This document shows positions 20,900 through 31,530 of a DNA stretch of 64,000 nt, piece after piece. This DNA is from Desmodus rotundus (taxonomy: Eukaryota > Chordata > Mammalia > Chiroptera > Phyllostomidae): contig NC_071398.1 of assembly GCF_022682495.2 (NCBI RefSeq), forward strand, positions 26,229,426 through 26,293,425, written 5' to 3'. Every line of letters starts with the position of its first letter. The stretch's first letter is position 1. Under the pieces are notes generated by a model that was not told the DNA's origin, did no database searches, and was given only the letters and a program-made list of their open reading frames with translations. A program made the translations under genes and the position numbers.

Positions 20900-21400
20900 A
20901 CATACATTTTTTCCTTCGTGTGTGTGTGTGGTGAGGATTCTGTAATTATACTTTGATTATACTCTTTCTGTTCAGTTAAACTAGCCACAAAGAAGGTTCT
21001 CTAGGGGGTGGATTTTCTTGGACTGCTCTGATCATAGCCACCAAAGTATTCTCCATTGTCTAGTGCTGACTCTGACCTCCTCCTGGTCATCATCTTGGAT
21101 TGGTTTATAGCAGCTGCAAACAGGAAGCCTACCATGGAGTTAAAATAGATATCATTATTCCCATTTTATAAAAAGTGGTGCCAGGAAAAAAACCACACAT
21201 AATTGCTTATGGTTCCCAAGGGTGTATACACTTTTTCAAAGATTTAACATCACTGTGTTCAGCATCTAAAAAGGTATAACTTCTCTACTTAACCCTGGCT
21301 CCACTACTTGTCTCTTTCTTTTTATAGCATTAGAGTCAGAATATTCACTATCAAGCTTGTAAAAATTACTTCAAAGGTGGACAGACAATTCATAAATAGG
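20900..21400. other. Mostly unassigned; MIR scrap
   Basis: A short (GT)n lies at 20921-20931. A MIR-core echo, 'tcattattcccattttataaaaag', is at 21150-21175 (reverse). No coding feature. Confidence 0.4.
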
Positions 21401-22185
21401 TGTGAATAAGCTTTAGTCATAACAATGGAAAGATGACCTTGGCATTGAGAGAGGAATGGCAGGAACAAGGCTGTACTGGTTGAGCTTATTTGCTGTCTGT
21501 GTGCGTGTACACAAAGTTATCAAAAATGTATTCCATTCCCAAGTTGAAATTGGCACAAAAAATATAAAAATATAAATTATGGAAAGAGTATATACTAACT
21601 GTTGCAAACACAAAAAAACATATGCATGAACACAAACTCCCCTATGGGAATTTTGCTTAAAGGAATAATCCCAAAGAAATAAAACACCATGTCTGAAGGA
21701 GCACACCACAGGCCAGCTACTGTGTAAGACACTGGGAATAAAACCATGAGTAAGGTGGACTTGAGATTCATAATGTTATGACATGAACCTGGGAAAATCT
21801 GAAATTTTAACATTTGGGCAGAATTTCACTGTAGCCCTGTTAGCATTTTTGGCCAGATGGGTCTTTGTGGTGGAGGCCGTCCTGTGCATAATAGGATGTC
21901 CAGAAGAATCCTTGGCCTTAACTTACTAAATGGCAGTGGCACCTCCCACCTGTGACAACAAAAAATGACTCCATTCATTGTCAAGTGTCCCCTAATGAGG
22001 GTGGGGGGACATTCAAAGTTGGTCACCATTGATAACCACTGCTTTAGGAGAATAGTTAAAAAGTTATGGAGCATCCACTCAACAGAAAACAAATACTGTA
22101 ATTGGGAGGCTTGTATGGCATCACTGGGAAAAATAATATTAATTTTAAAAAGCAGAAAGTAAGATTGCATTTGTTCTATAGACTG
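21400..22185 (+). repeat. L1M-type LINE 3' fragment, interrupted
   Basis: 'ttgcttaaaggaataatcccaaag' before and 'ggagaatagttaaaaagttatggagcatccactcaacag ... aaaagcagaaagtaagattgcat' after the MER5A fit an old L1M 3' region in sense. A small L2-like piece ('gtaagacactgggaataaaaccatgag', 21700-21790) also sits inside. The left limit is uncertain. Confidence 0.5.
21825..22045 (-). mobile_element. MER5A, antisense, near complete
   Basis: 'gtggtggaggccgtcctgtgcataataggatgtccagaagaatccttggcc', 'ctaaatggcagtggcacctccc' and 'caagtgtcccctaatgaggg' are the reverse MER5A blocks, ending near 'accattgataaccactgc'. It interrupts the surrounding L1M. Confidence 0.85.
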
Positions 22186-22189
22186 CACG

Positions 22190-22980
22190 CAGGTTGGCTG
22201 AGGTTCTAGGTTCAGAGGAAAGGGAGGAGAGAAAATGCTATCTCAGAAATCACAGGAGCCAGGGAACCTCAATGGATTGAGTAGACCAGTTTGTTTAGGA
22301 TTAGGAACCCAAAGATAAACACAGGTTAGGCAGATACAAGTAAAACAATCAAATGCATGAATATGGAAATTGGGTGCCAAAAGTGACGTAAGTAAAGGCA
22401 GGCAAATATGGGTGTATCAGGAATAATATTTAAAATGTTTAACAACAAAATATGGCAGAGGAAGCACCAATTATAAGAGTTATCTGTTGAAACCACTCAG
22501 TATGGGCATTCTTGTGCTTGCAAGAGTGTGGGGGAAATCCACAAGGGTGCACCAGTTGGCCAGGGTCACTCAGTCTAGCCATGGTTCAACCAGGGCTCAG
22601 GGACTAATCTTAGAGCAAGACCTGGAAAAACGGGCAGAGTGGAACAATAAGAGGACTTAGGGCCCAGAACAAAATCTGCTGGAGGGTTGAGTTATATTTA
22701 ATCCCATTTGCTGCATACCTGGAACCAGACACGAGAGCCGCTTCAGACATAAATTATGTATACACATGAACAAAGACAGAAAGAGAGCACAGAGAAATGA
22801 AAACAGTTTGATTTGTAGGGCTTTCAGCATCGTGGGTGATTTTTTTCCCTTCCTTTATTTAGAGGTCTGTTGATGCTGTTACATTTTTTGTTCCGGCAAT
22901 AAAAGTATAATATATGTTGATGTTGACAAAGATGAGAAGAGCCTTTGGAAGGATGTAATTGGTTAGAATTTAATATTCAT
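22190..22980. other. Unassigned non-coding stretch
   Basis: About 800 bases with no repeat or exon recognised. Confidence 0.4.
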
Positions 22981-22984
22981 TAGG

Positions 22985-23322
22985 TTTAAAAAAACCTATT
23001 AAGTTCATTGAAGAAGTCATAAAAACAAACCAAATACCATCTTCTTCCTTCCCAAGAACATGGCAATGGCCCCTTCCAGCAGGCCCAGTCCCTGGGAACA
23101 AAGGGGCCATAAGAACAATGTAACAATAGCCAGAGGGGAGTGGGGAGGAGATAGTGGGGAGAGGTGTTTACAGGAGCTACAATAAAGGACACAAGGACAA
23201 AATCAAGGGGGCAGGTAGAGGTGTGGGAGGGAGGTGGGATTGGCTGGGGTGGGGTGGAGGAATGGGGAGAAAATGCAGACAATTGTAATTGAATAACAAT
23301 AAAAATAAAAATTTTTTAAAAA
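22985..23322 (+). mobile_element. Bat L1 3' UTR and tail, sense
   Basis: A G-rich 3' UTR with GTGGGAGGGAGGTGGGATTGG leads to 'gagaaaatgcagacaattgtaattgaataacaataaaaat' and an A-rich tail. The same tail occurs in reverse at 37850-37920 and 49450-49510, so this is a lineage-specific L1 family. It is 5' truncated to about 340 bases. AATAAA lies just before the tail. The proline-rich minus-strand frames here are antisense of the G-rich 3' UTR. Confidence 0.82.
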
Positions 23323-23329
23323 GAGTGTG

Positions 23330-23985
23330 ATGATTGCCCAGGGGCTGGCATGATGTTTGATGCTGGAGGAATACAGCTGTCCATTTTCTTTGCCTCCTAT
23401 CATTCTGCTCCAGCATCAGCTCATGTTCATGCTGACCCAGTGAGGTTGGCATCAAGTTCTCCCCTTCCCATGCTGTGGGGAGAGATAGTCCCGAGGACAC
23501 ATGCATCATCCATCGCAACAGATTAACTCTGATCACAGCCTAATTATGTGAAGTGCAGCCAAACCCCTTATTTATGCTTTTCTGGGGACAGGAAGGAGTA
23601 TATAGGAATGTGTAATTGAGGCACATTAAGAAACAGACTAAAATATTGCATGTCGTGCCTTAATACAAGCGCTATTAATGATGCATTATTGCAAGCACTG
23701 AGGAAAGAGGTTACTGCCAGCTCATTCATGCTGGGCATTCAGCAGACCCTTCTTCCCAAGTGGGGGATTAGTGCAGTTACTTCTGTGGTGAAAGCCTGGC
23801 TATCAGCAGCAGCACCTTGTAGAAGGTCCAGCCAGCCTGTCAGGTCGCTGCGGGGGACCCATGCAACTTTTAAAAGGACCCTAAATGCCAATATAAGAAG
23901 CTCTGTACCTTAAGGTTAGTTTATGGCAAATATATGGGCACATTTGCCTCTTATTGTATCAGAAATAAATGCAGATTGTAGGAAC
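23330..23985. promoter_or_regulatory. Candidate conserved non-coding element
   Basis: This is repeat-free, unique DNA between two LINE insertions. It is rich in homeodomain/POU/SOX-like words: CTAATTATG (23540-23548), TTATTTATGC, TTAATGATGCATTATTGCAA (from 23675) and AAATATATGGGCA. The look is that of a developmental enhancer. A plus-strand 87-codon frame (23650-23913) has no domain. Confidence 0.35.
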
Positions 23986-23989
23986 CTGG

Positions 23990-24150
23990 CTTATTAGTAA
24001 CAGAGAACACAAAGTATTGGAGGGGGGACCTCAGTTAGGGAATAATGAGCTAGCACTCAGAAATCCACACACACAAAGATGTGCATCTCTCAAAATATCT
24101 AATAGAGACAATTTAAGAAAAACTAATATTTGCCCTTCAATTAGCTGACT
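23990..24150. other. Unassigned short stretch
   Basis: Nothing recognised apart from a short ACACACAC run. Confidence 0.4.
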
Positions 24151-24154
24151 CATT

Positions 24155-24340
24155 AAATCTGCACTAATATAGTAGCTACTAGCCACATGTGACTATTTAT
24201 GTTTAAATTTTAACTAATCAAATTAGAGAAAATGAAACATTAAGAATTCATTTCCTTAGTCTTGTGAGGCACAATTCAAGTGCTTAACAGCCACATGTGG
24301 CTACTGGCTACCAGATCATACAATGCAGATCCAGGGTATG
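24155..24340. mobile_element. Palindromic hAT-type element remnant
   Basis: 'agtagctactagccacatgtgactattta' at left and 'aacagccacatgtggctactggctaccag' at right are imperfect inverted repeats around an AT-rich middle with 'ttcaagtgcttaa'. This matches a known short mammal-wide hAT element ('agccacatgtggctagtggctacc'). I do not assign the MER name. Confidence 0.75.
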
Positions 24341-24359
24341 TGAGTTTTTAAGGAGATCT

Positions 24360-24700
24360 GTTAGAGCAGCACTGGGTTAAATAAATGATGGTGTAGTCTA
24401 TTCTCAGAAGAATGAGATACAGATATTCTGGCATAAAAAGGTCTCCTTTGTGTATTGCATGTAAACAAGTTGCAAAACTTTATTATATTAATTTTACGTG
24501 GAAACAATGCAATACACCGTTTTTGTATAAGTGTAGAAAAAAGCATGGAAGGATACTCACCAAGTTGTTTGCAGTGATTGTCTTGAGAAGGAAGGAATAG
24601 GCATGTACTTTTTATTTTCTCCACTTATGTATGTACCAGCTGAATATATTTCAGTAAGAATGCATTACTTTTGTACTTAAAAAGAGATTAATTTGATGAG
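24360..24700 (+). repeat. L1M-type LINE 3' UTR fragment
   Basis: 'gaatgagatacagatattctgg', 'aacaatgcaatacaccgtttttgta', 'ggaaggatactcaccaagttg' and 'gcatgtactttttattttctccac' fit the old L1M 3' UTR order ('gaatgagatagatctat ... ggaaggatacacaagaaact'). Confidence 0.6.
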
Positions 24701-25410
24701 AACCCATGAAGACAGTTGAGAAACATAAATAGTTTTCTCTCTTTGGGTCTTTAGTTGGTTAAAACCTGATTGAGGCTGCCCGAGTGGGGTTGACTCTCTT
24801 CAGGAAGAGAGCACTGTGGAAGGAGAAAGGGGCTGGTTCATAGTAAATCCATCCCTGATGCTCTCAAGACACATCCACAAGCATGCCCCCTTTGTCTTAA
24901 ATGTTCTGTTCTGGTGAGAAGACAAATGCCCTTCATAATCAATTCTGAGGACCTCTTATTATTAATCTTTGGGTGAGTCAATAGAGCTTCTATTATGGGA
25001 TGAGGCAGAAAAACACCGGGCTTAAATGTCAAATAGCCCTTGGGAGGCATACACAACCATACATGTTGGTCAGGACGGCTTCTCTGCCATTTAGGAGGGA
25101 ATGAAAAAATGTCTTCCAGGCTGGTATAAAAGCATTAAAATTGTGTGTGTGGAGGGGGTGTGGGGTACGTGAGGTGCCCTCATCTATCCTGTCCTGGGGA
25201 ATTTACCTCTCCGCTAGCTTATGTACTATGTGAGTAAAGCAGGGACTTGGAGAAGAAATACTTTCCTCTTTCCCTTTTGAAAGTCATCTCTGTCCTCCAG
25301 CATCACAGACATTGTACTCGGGGGTAGAGTCACTTGAATTCTGAGGACAATTCTGCTGCTTCTGCTGCCATAGCTATGGTCCACTGGTCAGAGTTCCTTG
25401 ACCTTTGAAA
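24701..25410. other. Unassigned non-coding stretch
   Basis: No exon or repeat recognised; a short (GT)4 run precedes a G-rich stretch at 25145. Confidence 0.4.
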
Positions 25411-25411
25411 T

Positions 25412-25560
25412 TCAGTGTCATTCTGTAAAAATTAATATATTGCTATCCCCTGCCTCATAGGGTGATTGCTCAGTGTAAAAGGGAGAAGAAGGGTGATGAA
25501 GGGTGTAGGGCGTGCTTGGCAAATGTTAAGTACTTAATAAAAAAAGTGTTAGCTTTCAAT
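25412..25560 (+). repeat. MIR 3' half, sense
   Basis: 'cattctgtaaaaattaatat', 'cctgcctcatagggtgattgctca' and 'gtgcttggcaaatgttaagtacttaataaa' are the MIR 3' portion. Confidence 0.6.
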
Positions 25561-26150
25561 GAAATTAGTTTTACCTTTTGCGAAGCAACATTGCAAAGTG
25601 GGTGTGTCTCTCCTCCCAAGATAGAAGGACTGTCATTATAGGGTAAGAGTATCCTGCCACACTTCTTTCTATCTTTTTGGACCCCTGGCAGTGACTTGCA
25701 CCAGCTAATTGGCAAACTCATGCCAAGTGCCTGGTGCCTGAGAGTGATAGCTGAGTGCTGCCCAGTGGAAGCTGCCAGTCAGCGAGCCCAGTGTAATCCT
25801 GGGGCCCTGTTAATGCAGTAGGTGGGCAAAAGGCAACAGCCATGACTTTGAAGCATAAGTTTCTGAGGGAAAGGGCTGGATGTCTTTCCATTTTGATGGC
25901 AGGGAGAAAGGATCCAAAATTTTCTTGCAAGTTTCCTTGAAACAGCCTCACTCTATGTGTTTTTTTCAATGTTTTTCAAAGAGAGGACAATTTCGTTCAT
26001 CTTTGACTCTTGACCATACTTACAATTCCACCTTGCTTGTGTAGTTCATAAAAATAAGGATTTCATTTTGCCAAGTTACAGATTTTTATATGAAATAGTA
26101 ACACCACCATGTATTTTCTGAACATGTATGGTACATAAACTGGTCAAAAG
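25561..26150. other. Unassigned non-coding stretch
   Basis: Nothing recognised; minus-strand frames at 25470-25969 lack features. Confidence 0.4.
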
Positions 26151-26220
26151 CATTTTATACATATATGTGTGTGCATGTATATAATTACATATATATGAAT
26201 GTATCTATGTACACACACAG

Positions 26221-26631
26221 AGTTGATCTCCATTATCTGAGGATTCTGTGTCTCAAACTCACTAAGGTGTGCTTGTAACTCCCAAATCGGTACTCGTAGC
26301 ACATGTCGCGGTCATGCGCACAGCCGTGAAGACTTTGAGTTCTCTCATACGCTAGTTCCAAGCTGAGGCCCCACAAGGTGACACTCTGCCTTCTTATTTT
26401 GGTTCTCATACTGCAAACAAGTGTCCTTTTGGTGGTATTTAGTGTCTTTTTAAAAACACTTTTTTATGCTTTCTGTTGGCAATTTTGATGTTTAAAATGA
26501 CCCACAAGTGAAATGCTGAAGTGCTGTTAAGTGTCCTAAGCACAGAAGGCTATGATGTGCCTTATGGAGAAAATACGTGTTAGGTAAGCTTCTTTCAGGC
26601 ATGGGTGTTGCCTGTGAGTTCAATGTAAATG

Positions 26632-26721
<90 letters not shown>

Positions 26722-26947
26722 TATACACATATATATGTATGTATATATATGATTTTATGTATATTAAGTATAAACAGAAACATGCATAAAATAATGTCAT
26801 ATATTGATTAATTGACAGAAATATTGTAACCAGAGTCTCACAGGAAACTAACTCTGTATTTCCATCAGGAGCACTAGTTTGCTATTTGCTAATTCACTGT
26901 TCATGGTAACCTTAGAGACCATAGGTACCATGAATCAGAACCATGCA
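26221..26947 (+). mobile_element. TcMar-Tigger-like DNA transposon remnant
   Basis: 'agtgaaatgctgaagtgctgttaagtgtcctaagcacagaaggctatgatgtgccttatggagaaaatacgtgt' (26507-26580), 'cctgtgagttcaatgtaaatgag' and, beyond a microsatellite, 'accagagtctcacaggaaactaactctgtatttcc' fit a Tigger-type element whose terminal repeats are read near 'ttgatctccattatctgagg' and 'accatgaatcagaacc'. The transposase is not open. A compound microsatellite splits it at 26634-26750. Confidence 0.65.
26634..26755 (+). repeat. Compound (CT)n(AT)n(AC)n microsatellite
   Basis: About 19 uninterrupted CT units to 26672, about 16 AT units, then about 8 AC units and mixed ATGT units. It is embedded in the Tigger-like element and gives all the Ser/Leu and Tyr/Ile frames reported here. 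Confidence 0.98.
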
Positions 26948-27415
26948 TATAACTCTCTAAAAATCCTCCCAGAGCCTATATGAAAGGGAGTGGACTGTGG
27001 TGCTTTATTTCCTGGACTATGGGCCAGAGTCACAATGTCCCTTTCTGCCTGTAGCCATTGTACCCTTGTTTTGTTAAGGCCCATAGCTGCTGGGGAACCT
27101 GCTGAGGGAAGTTGGAGTATGTTTACCTTTAGGTGTGTTCTCATCTTTCCAAGCTCTTGCAATCACACACATACTTAGGGGAATGGATGGCTTATCATTC
27201 ATTATACCAATGACGCTACAGGGAAAACCTTTCTGTATACTTCAAAGGCAAAGTCCTTGGATCAGAGCACAGAAAAGCCATAACCAGCCCTCCCTCTTAG
27301 GTGGACAGATGGCCACACACTGTGTTTATGGCTTTCATAGGAGAGATAAATTTGAAGATTTGGTGAGTACCTTGAGCAACTCTCTCACTCCCTATGGAGT
27401 AGGCAGTAGGCTGTG
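26948..27415. other. Unassigned non-coding stretch
   Basis: No repeat or exon recognised. Confidence 0.4.
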
Positions 27416-27419
27416 AGAG

Positions 27420-27480
27420 ACAGCACGGGCATTGAAGCCAGACTCACTTGCATTGGAGTCTGGGCTCTTTCACATAAAAA
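27420..27480 (+). repeat. MIR 5' fragment, sense
   Basis: 'gggcattgaagccagactcacttgcattggagtctgggctctttcac' is the MIR 5' half; it stops at the CT tract. Confidence 0.5.
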
Positions 27481-27486
27481 CAACTC

Positions 27487-27541
<55 letters not shown>

Positions 27542-27600
27542 CATACATATATATAATATAATATGTGTATATGTTTATATGTATATATAAAATTTACTAT
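27487..27600 (+). repeat. Pure (CT)27 plus TA-rich microsatellite
   Basis: From 27487 to 27539 the DNA is uninterrupted TC/CT, followed by an ATATAATATAATATGTGTATATG-like TA-rich tail. A perfect tract of this length is expected to vary between individuals. Confidence 0.98.
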
Positions 27601-27810
27601 GACCCAGGCACTGATAAGTGAGACATCTGGGTATCTTTGGTCGTGTGTTGTGCATATCACAATGATATGAGGATAGTACTGTTACTACTCCCATTTTGCA
27701 GATGAGAAAACTGAGGCTTAGGGAGGATAAATTGTGCACACGAGATTACACAGATGGAAACTGGTAAAACCGGGATTGAAATTAGGTTGTTTAACTCCAG
27801 AGCCCCCGTC
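27600..27810 (-). repeat. MIR SINE, antisense
   Basis: 'actcccattttgcagatgagaaaactgaggcttagggagg', 'gagattacacagatggaaactgg' and 'gggattgaaattaggttgtttaactccagagcc' are reverse MIR blocks and are well kept. Confidence 0.75.
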
Positions 27811-28402
27811 CTTTCCACTGACTCAATCATGCTATTCCACATCCTTGAGAATTGGTGCCTTGTCAAGATGGGTGATGACTCCAACAGAGAACCAATATGA
27901 AGTACATTGTGCAGGTTCTGCCACTGAGTTGAGTTCAGTAGCAGGGCCTAGTCTCTTCCTTAAACTTCTGTTCTCCTTCTGCCTCCAGGCCAACTCTGAG
28001 CATTCTGGTGTTTCTCTCCAAATTGACAAGAATTCCTTCTAGGTTGGGGATGGTTTGACTTTGGTCTTTAGAAGTGATTTAATATCAACTTATTCACATT
28101 TTCTCATCTACTAGCAGCAGAAATGAAAGACTTAGGTATTGGAATTTAGGACACCAGCCTTTAGCTACTCCCTTAGCCGGGCACCCCATAAAGCAGAGGG
28201 CTTATATGTTCATATTATATTAGCGAAGATAATTCTGGAGAGCATGAGTACAAGAGAATGGACATGAAGCTGGGAAAGAGGGTGTGAGGATGTGCTGTTG
28301 AGCTGACTGAACACCTGCTAGTGCAACTGATTGATAGATTGTCAGGAACCTTCCTTTGAGAAACCTGCCTTCCCAAGTCGTGGGATGAAGAGAAGGAGGA
28401 AG
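27811..28402. other. Unassigned non-coding stretch
   Basis: 'ctgttctccttctgcctccag' at 27967-27987 looks like a splice acceptor, but the frame after it shows no family and ends quickly, so I do not call an exon. Confidence 0.4.
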
Positions 28403-28404
28403 TC

Positions 28405-28520
28405 TTTATTCACTTATTCACTCATTCCCATCAGCCATTGGCTAAATGTTTACTCAACACCTTTGGGCTGTGAGTGCATGGATGGAGCCCCTCTACAGAA
28501 GAAAGAGGCCCTAGGGCAGA
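28405..28520 (+). repeat. Possible L2 fragment
   Basis: 'tcacttattcactcattccc ... aatgtttactcaacacctttgggctgtgag' recalls the L2 3' start; short. Confidence 0.4.
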
Positions 28521-29470
28521 AGTTGGGAGCCTTTTAGGCTAGACAGGAACCGAGTGCTGTCACACTGCCTCTACCTGAAGTTAGCCACTCAGGGCACACG
28601 TGAGGCCAGAAAGCTACATAATAGTGCATACCCAGTGTCTGGGACAGCCATGACATTGCTGCCACCATCTCACCTGCATCCATGTTCCCACAGCTCATGC
28701 CTGTTTACCACATCCCTGTCCCTGTGCTTTTCTCTGCCTCGGCTCTGTCATGGCAGGAATTCACAACTGTTGTTAAGGAGCCTTTCAATCTTTTATGTTC
28801 TACTTTCAAAGCTGTCTCAAAATGAGATAAGTTAAAGCCTAATACAGTTTTTCAGAAACACCTGTATTTGTCTGGCTGACCTAATATTAACGCAGGTTCT
28901 CATCTCTACTTGAATGCTACCCCGCTATTGCTACACCATAACCAGGGCTGCACTCTGAGTCTTTAGACCTCATCTGTGCACCTAATGCTATGAATACCAA
29001 GTAGATTATGTAGGATGGCTCACACCTACAGGGGAGACAGGGCTAGGCTCCCCAGAAAATTTATAAAGACTCGCAAGAGGCAGCATACAAACCATGGGCT
29101 TGTAGCTTCCCAGTTCAACTGCTCTGGTGAATCCTGGCACCTAAGACTTTGGCTGTCCCCTCTGTCCCATGAGCCCTAATCATAAGGTGAGTGATGCTGT
29201 CCAGGCTGGAAAGCAAAGTTGACAAGAATTGCCAACCCTAGAGAGGCGTCAGACCCACTGATAATTAAAGGGTACCTAGGATACATTGCCAAGTCTATTA
29301 TTGGTTCTAGTGGACTTGACTACATTCCACAAGAGACAAAAGAAATTGACAGTTAAGCATTCAGGCCTTGTACTGGCACAAGGGAGATGGTTCTTACCCC
29401 AGAGCTACAACTCAGGACAGCCATTTGGGCAGTGATTTTGCCTTAAGCAGAAATCTGCACTATCTGCTTT
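28521..29470. other. Unassigned non-coding stretch
   Basis: About 950 bases with no exon, RNA or clear repeat. Confidence 0.4.
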
Positions 29471-29474
29471 AGTG

Positions 29475-29622
29475 CTACCTGAGATGGTATGAAAAATGAA
29501 GAGATTTGGGGACCCTGACTCTGATGCAGAATTCCTTGCGGCCGGGGCCAAGCATCTGTACTTTAACAAGCTTCCTGAGTGAATCTGGTGCACACTAAAG
29601 TTTGAGAACTTCTGCCCTAGGT
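29475..29622 (+). mobile_element. MER20-like 3' portion
   Basis: 'gggaccctgactctgatgcagaattcc', 'agcatctgtactttaacaagcttcctgagtgaatctggtgcacactaaagtttgagaactt' matches the MER20 end ('aacaagccctccaggtgattctgatgcacgctaaagtttgagaacc'). Confidence 0.75.
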
Positions 29623-29739
29623 GTCGTACGCAAGTCAGGCCTCCTGGAGTGCTCGAAGCTATGTCATGGTCCAGCACAGCTGGGAGAAAACAGGGAAAGC
29701 CAAGGAGTTGTGAGGCCTCTCTTACATGTACAATTTGTG

Positions 29740-29895
29740 CCTCTTTGGACCTTTAGCAAGTTCCAGAAGGTCTGTGAATACAAGTTTCCCCCTATGGAAA
29801 GTGGAGGTGATAACAGTGCCCACTATTGTCCTAGGGGGTTGGAGGATTAATTGATATGGTGCCCATGGCGTGCCAAGCCCAGTGGCTTCCTTCTG
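29740..29895 (+). repeat. MIR 3' half, sense
   Basis: 'tttagcaagttccagaaggtctgtgaat', 'gtttccccctatggaaagtggaggtgataacagtgccc' and 'gttggaggattaattgatatggtgcc' are diverged MIR blocks. Confidence 0.55.
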
Positions 29896-30228
29896 ACTGC
29901 ATTGCTCTTGTTACCACCCACATCAAAGGGGCTGGATCAGCTGGACCCACAGGCTATGGATGAGCCTCAGATCAGAAAAGCCCAAGACTAGCTTTTAGGA
30001 CTTCCTGAGGCTCAGACGTGGGCCGTGCTTTCCAAGTGCAAGGCAGGAAACCCACTAGAAAGGGACCCTCAACCACCTCTCAGGGATGCCATTCCCCTCA
30101 GGCAGACTTTGGGTGTGCTCAGACACAGGAACAGTGTGTTGGGTAAAACCGAGCCTCAGATCCGAGGATGGTTTCCTTAGACGCCCAGTGTAGGGCAGAC
30201 AGGCCTTTCAAACCCAGTGCATTATATT
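29896..30228. other. Unassigned non-coding stretch
   Basis: Nothing recognised. Confidence 0.4.
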
Positions 30229-30229
30229 G

Positions 30230-30760
30230 CCCTATCAAGCTCCTGAGAAATGGACACTGGTATGATATATCTTATCCACTACCAAATTAATAAAGTCTAA
30301 GAAAAAGTAGTGGGTCTTTTAGGACTTACCCATTGAACTTTTTATTTTAAGTGACACATTGTAGTGCCAATGTAATTGTAATTCTGATAGCATTACTGGT
30401 AATACTGTCTTCAGTCCTCAGAATTAATTGGGCTGGAAAAATTCCAGGAGGACTTAAATGTTTCTCATTAAAAGTATTATAGATAACTTATTAGACATTG
30501 TAACTAATTGTAATATCACTCAACGTAAAGCCACCCAATTAAGACGTGGTTTCTTCTCTTGTGATTAGTTGGCAAACTTTTCCATATGAGTCTGCCCTCC
30601 AGAATCTAGATCAATTAAGCATATATAATTTGACTGAGCCATTCACTGCCCCATCATCACTCTCTAGTGAGAGATATCCCAGCCAGTTGGTAGGCTTGCA
30701 AAGACAAATGCTCCGGACTCGAGTTAGGGAGTTGACAAATGGATCTCTGTGAGCAGTTTA
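30230..30760. promoter_or_regulatory. AT-rich candidate conserved element
   Basis: Repeat-free DNA dense in TAAT cores: GAATTAATTGGGC, 'attgtaactaattgtaatatcac' and 'ccacccaattaagacgtgg'. This clustering is typical of conserved developmental enhancers. No conservation test was possible. Confidence 0.3.
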
Positions 30761-30839
30761 TGTGTTAAACATTTCTCTTAGCCCCTTTGGCAGAGATGTA
30801 TTCTGTTTTCTCAGTGTGGAAAATTTCTTGCTATTTGTA

Positions 30840-31530
30840 CATTTTCCCTTTAAAAATATAAAGAGAGGCCGTTATGCCCTCTTCTTTCTTGACCTGCCTT
30901 AAGGAGCAGATGCAGATGGGAGAGCAGTCCCTGTTGGGTAATGGCTGCTTGTCACAAGGTGTGAGGTTCTTTCTGCCTGGATCCTTTGAGTCATTGACTA
31001 TATGGGGCTTCTGGCTGGACGGCCCACTCCCTGTGCCTGGGGATTCTTTGGGGCGGTTCAATAAAGCAAAGCAGGGGTTTGCCAGCTGCCACCAAAGTAT
31101 TTGACCTCATGCTAATTGCAAATGCTCCCCAAATCAGAACTTTTGAAAATCATCTGGAAGGATCAGGAAATAACCAGAAGTTTTTTGTAGGAGAGTTAGA
31201 ACAGTGGCTGTGGCCTGACATGAAGAGGGAGCAACTTAGAGCTTTTTCTTCGCTCTTCCCTCTGTCTCCTTCCCCCCAGTGGATTTTCCTTCAGGCACAT
31301 ATGAGCACAAACCGAGAAGAACATAACTTAAAATCAAAAGCCTCGGCGATCTGGAGTTGATAAAAAGTTCTTGTCTACAAAGAAGCATGAGTTTCCACGT
31401 TGTGCAAATGCTCAGGTTCGCTGTACCTGGTTGTGGCAGGACAGATGTACATAGCGCTGGCAAGTAGAAGGCCAGATGGGGCTATAATTAGAGGGTGAGC
31501 ATCCAACAGATTCTTAGAATGGGCCAGACA
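30840..31530. promoter_or_regulatory. Candidate conserved element with POU-like site
   Basis: Repeat-free block. CATGCTAATTGCAAATGC (31109-31126) contains two overlapping octamer-like words (ATGCTAAT and TTGCAAAT, each one base from ATGCAAAT). 'gcctcggcgatctggagttgataaaaag' nearby is CpG-bearing unique sequence. The overlapping frames at 30831-31104 are not in a supported gene. Confidence 0.32.

Noticed and set aside
22986..23536. Pro/His-rich minus-strand frames up to 119 codons
   Set aside because: Antisense of the G-rich bat L1 3' UTR; the same pattern explains the frames at 37795-38132 and 49279-49651.
26492..26811. Ser/Leu- and Tyr/Ile-rich frames, also Arg-Glu repeats on minus
   Set aside because: Products of the (CT)n(AT)n(AC)n tract; the Arg-Glu dipeptide run at 27385-27660 has the same cause.
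27967..28042. Pyrimidine tract plus CCTCCAG resembling a splice acceptor
   Set aside because: The downstream frame ends within about 55 bases and shows no family.
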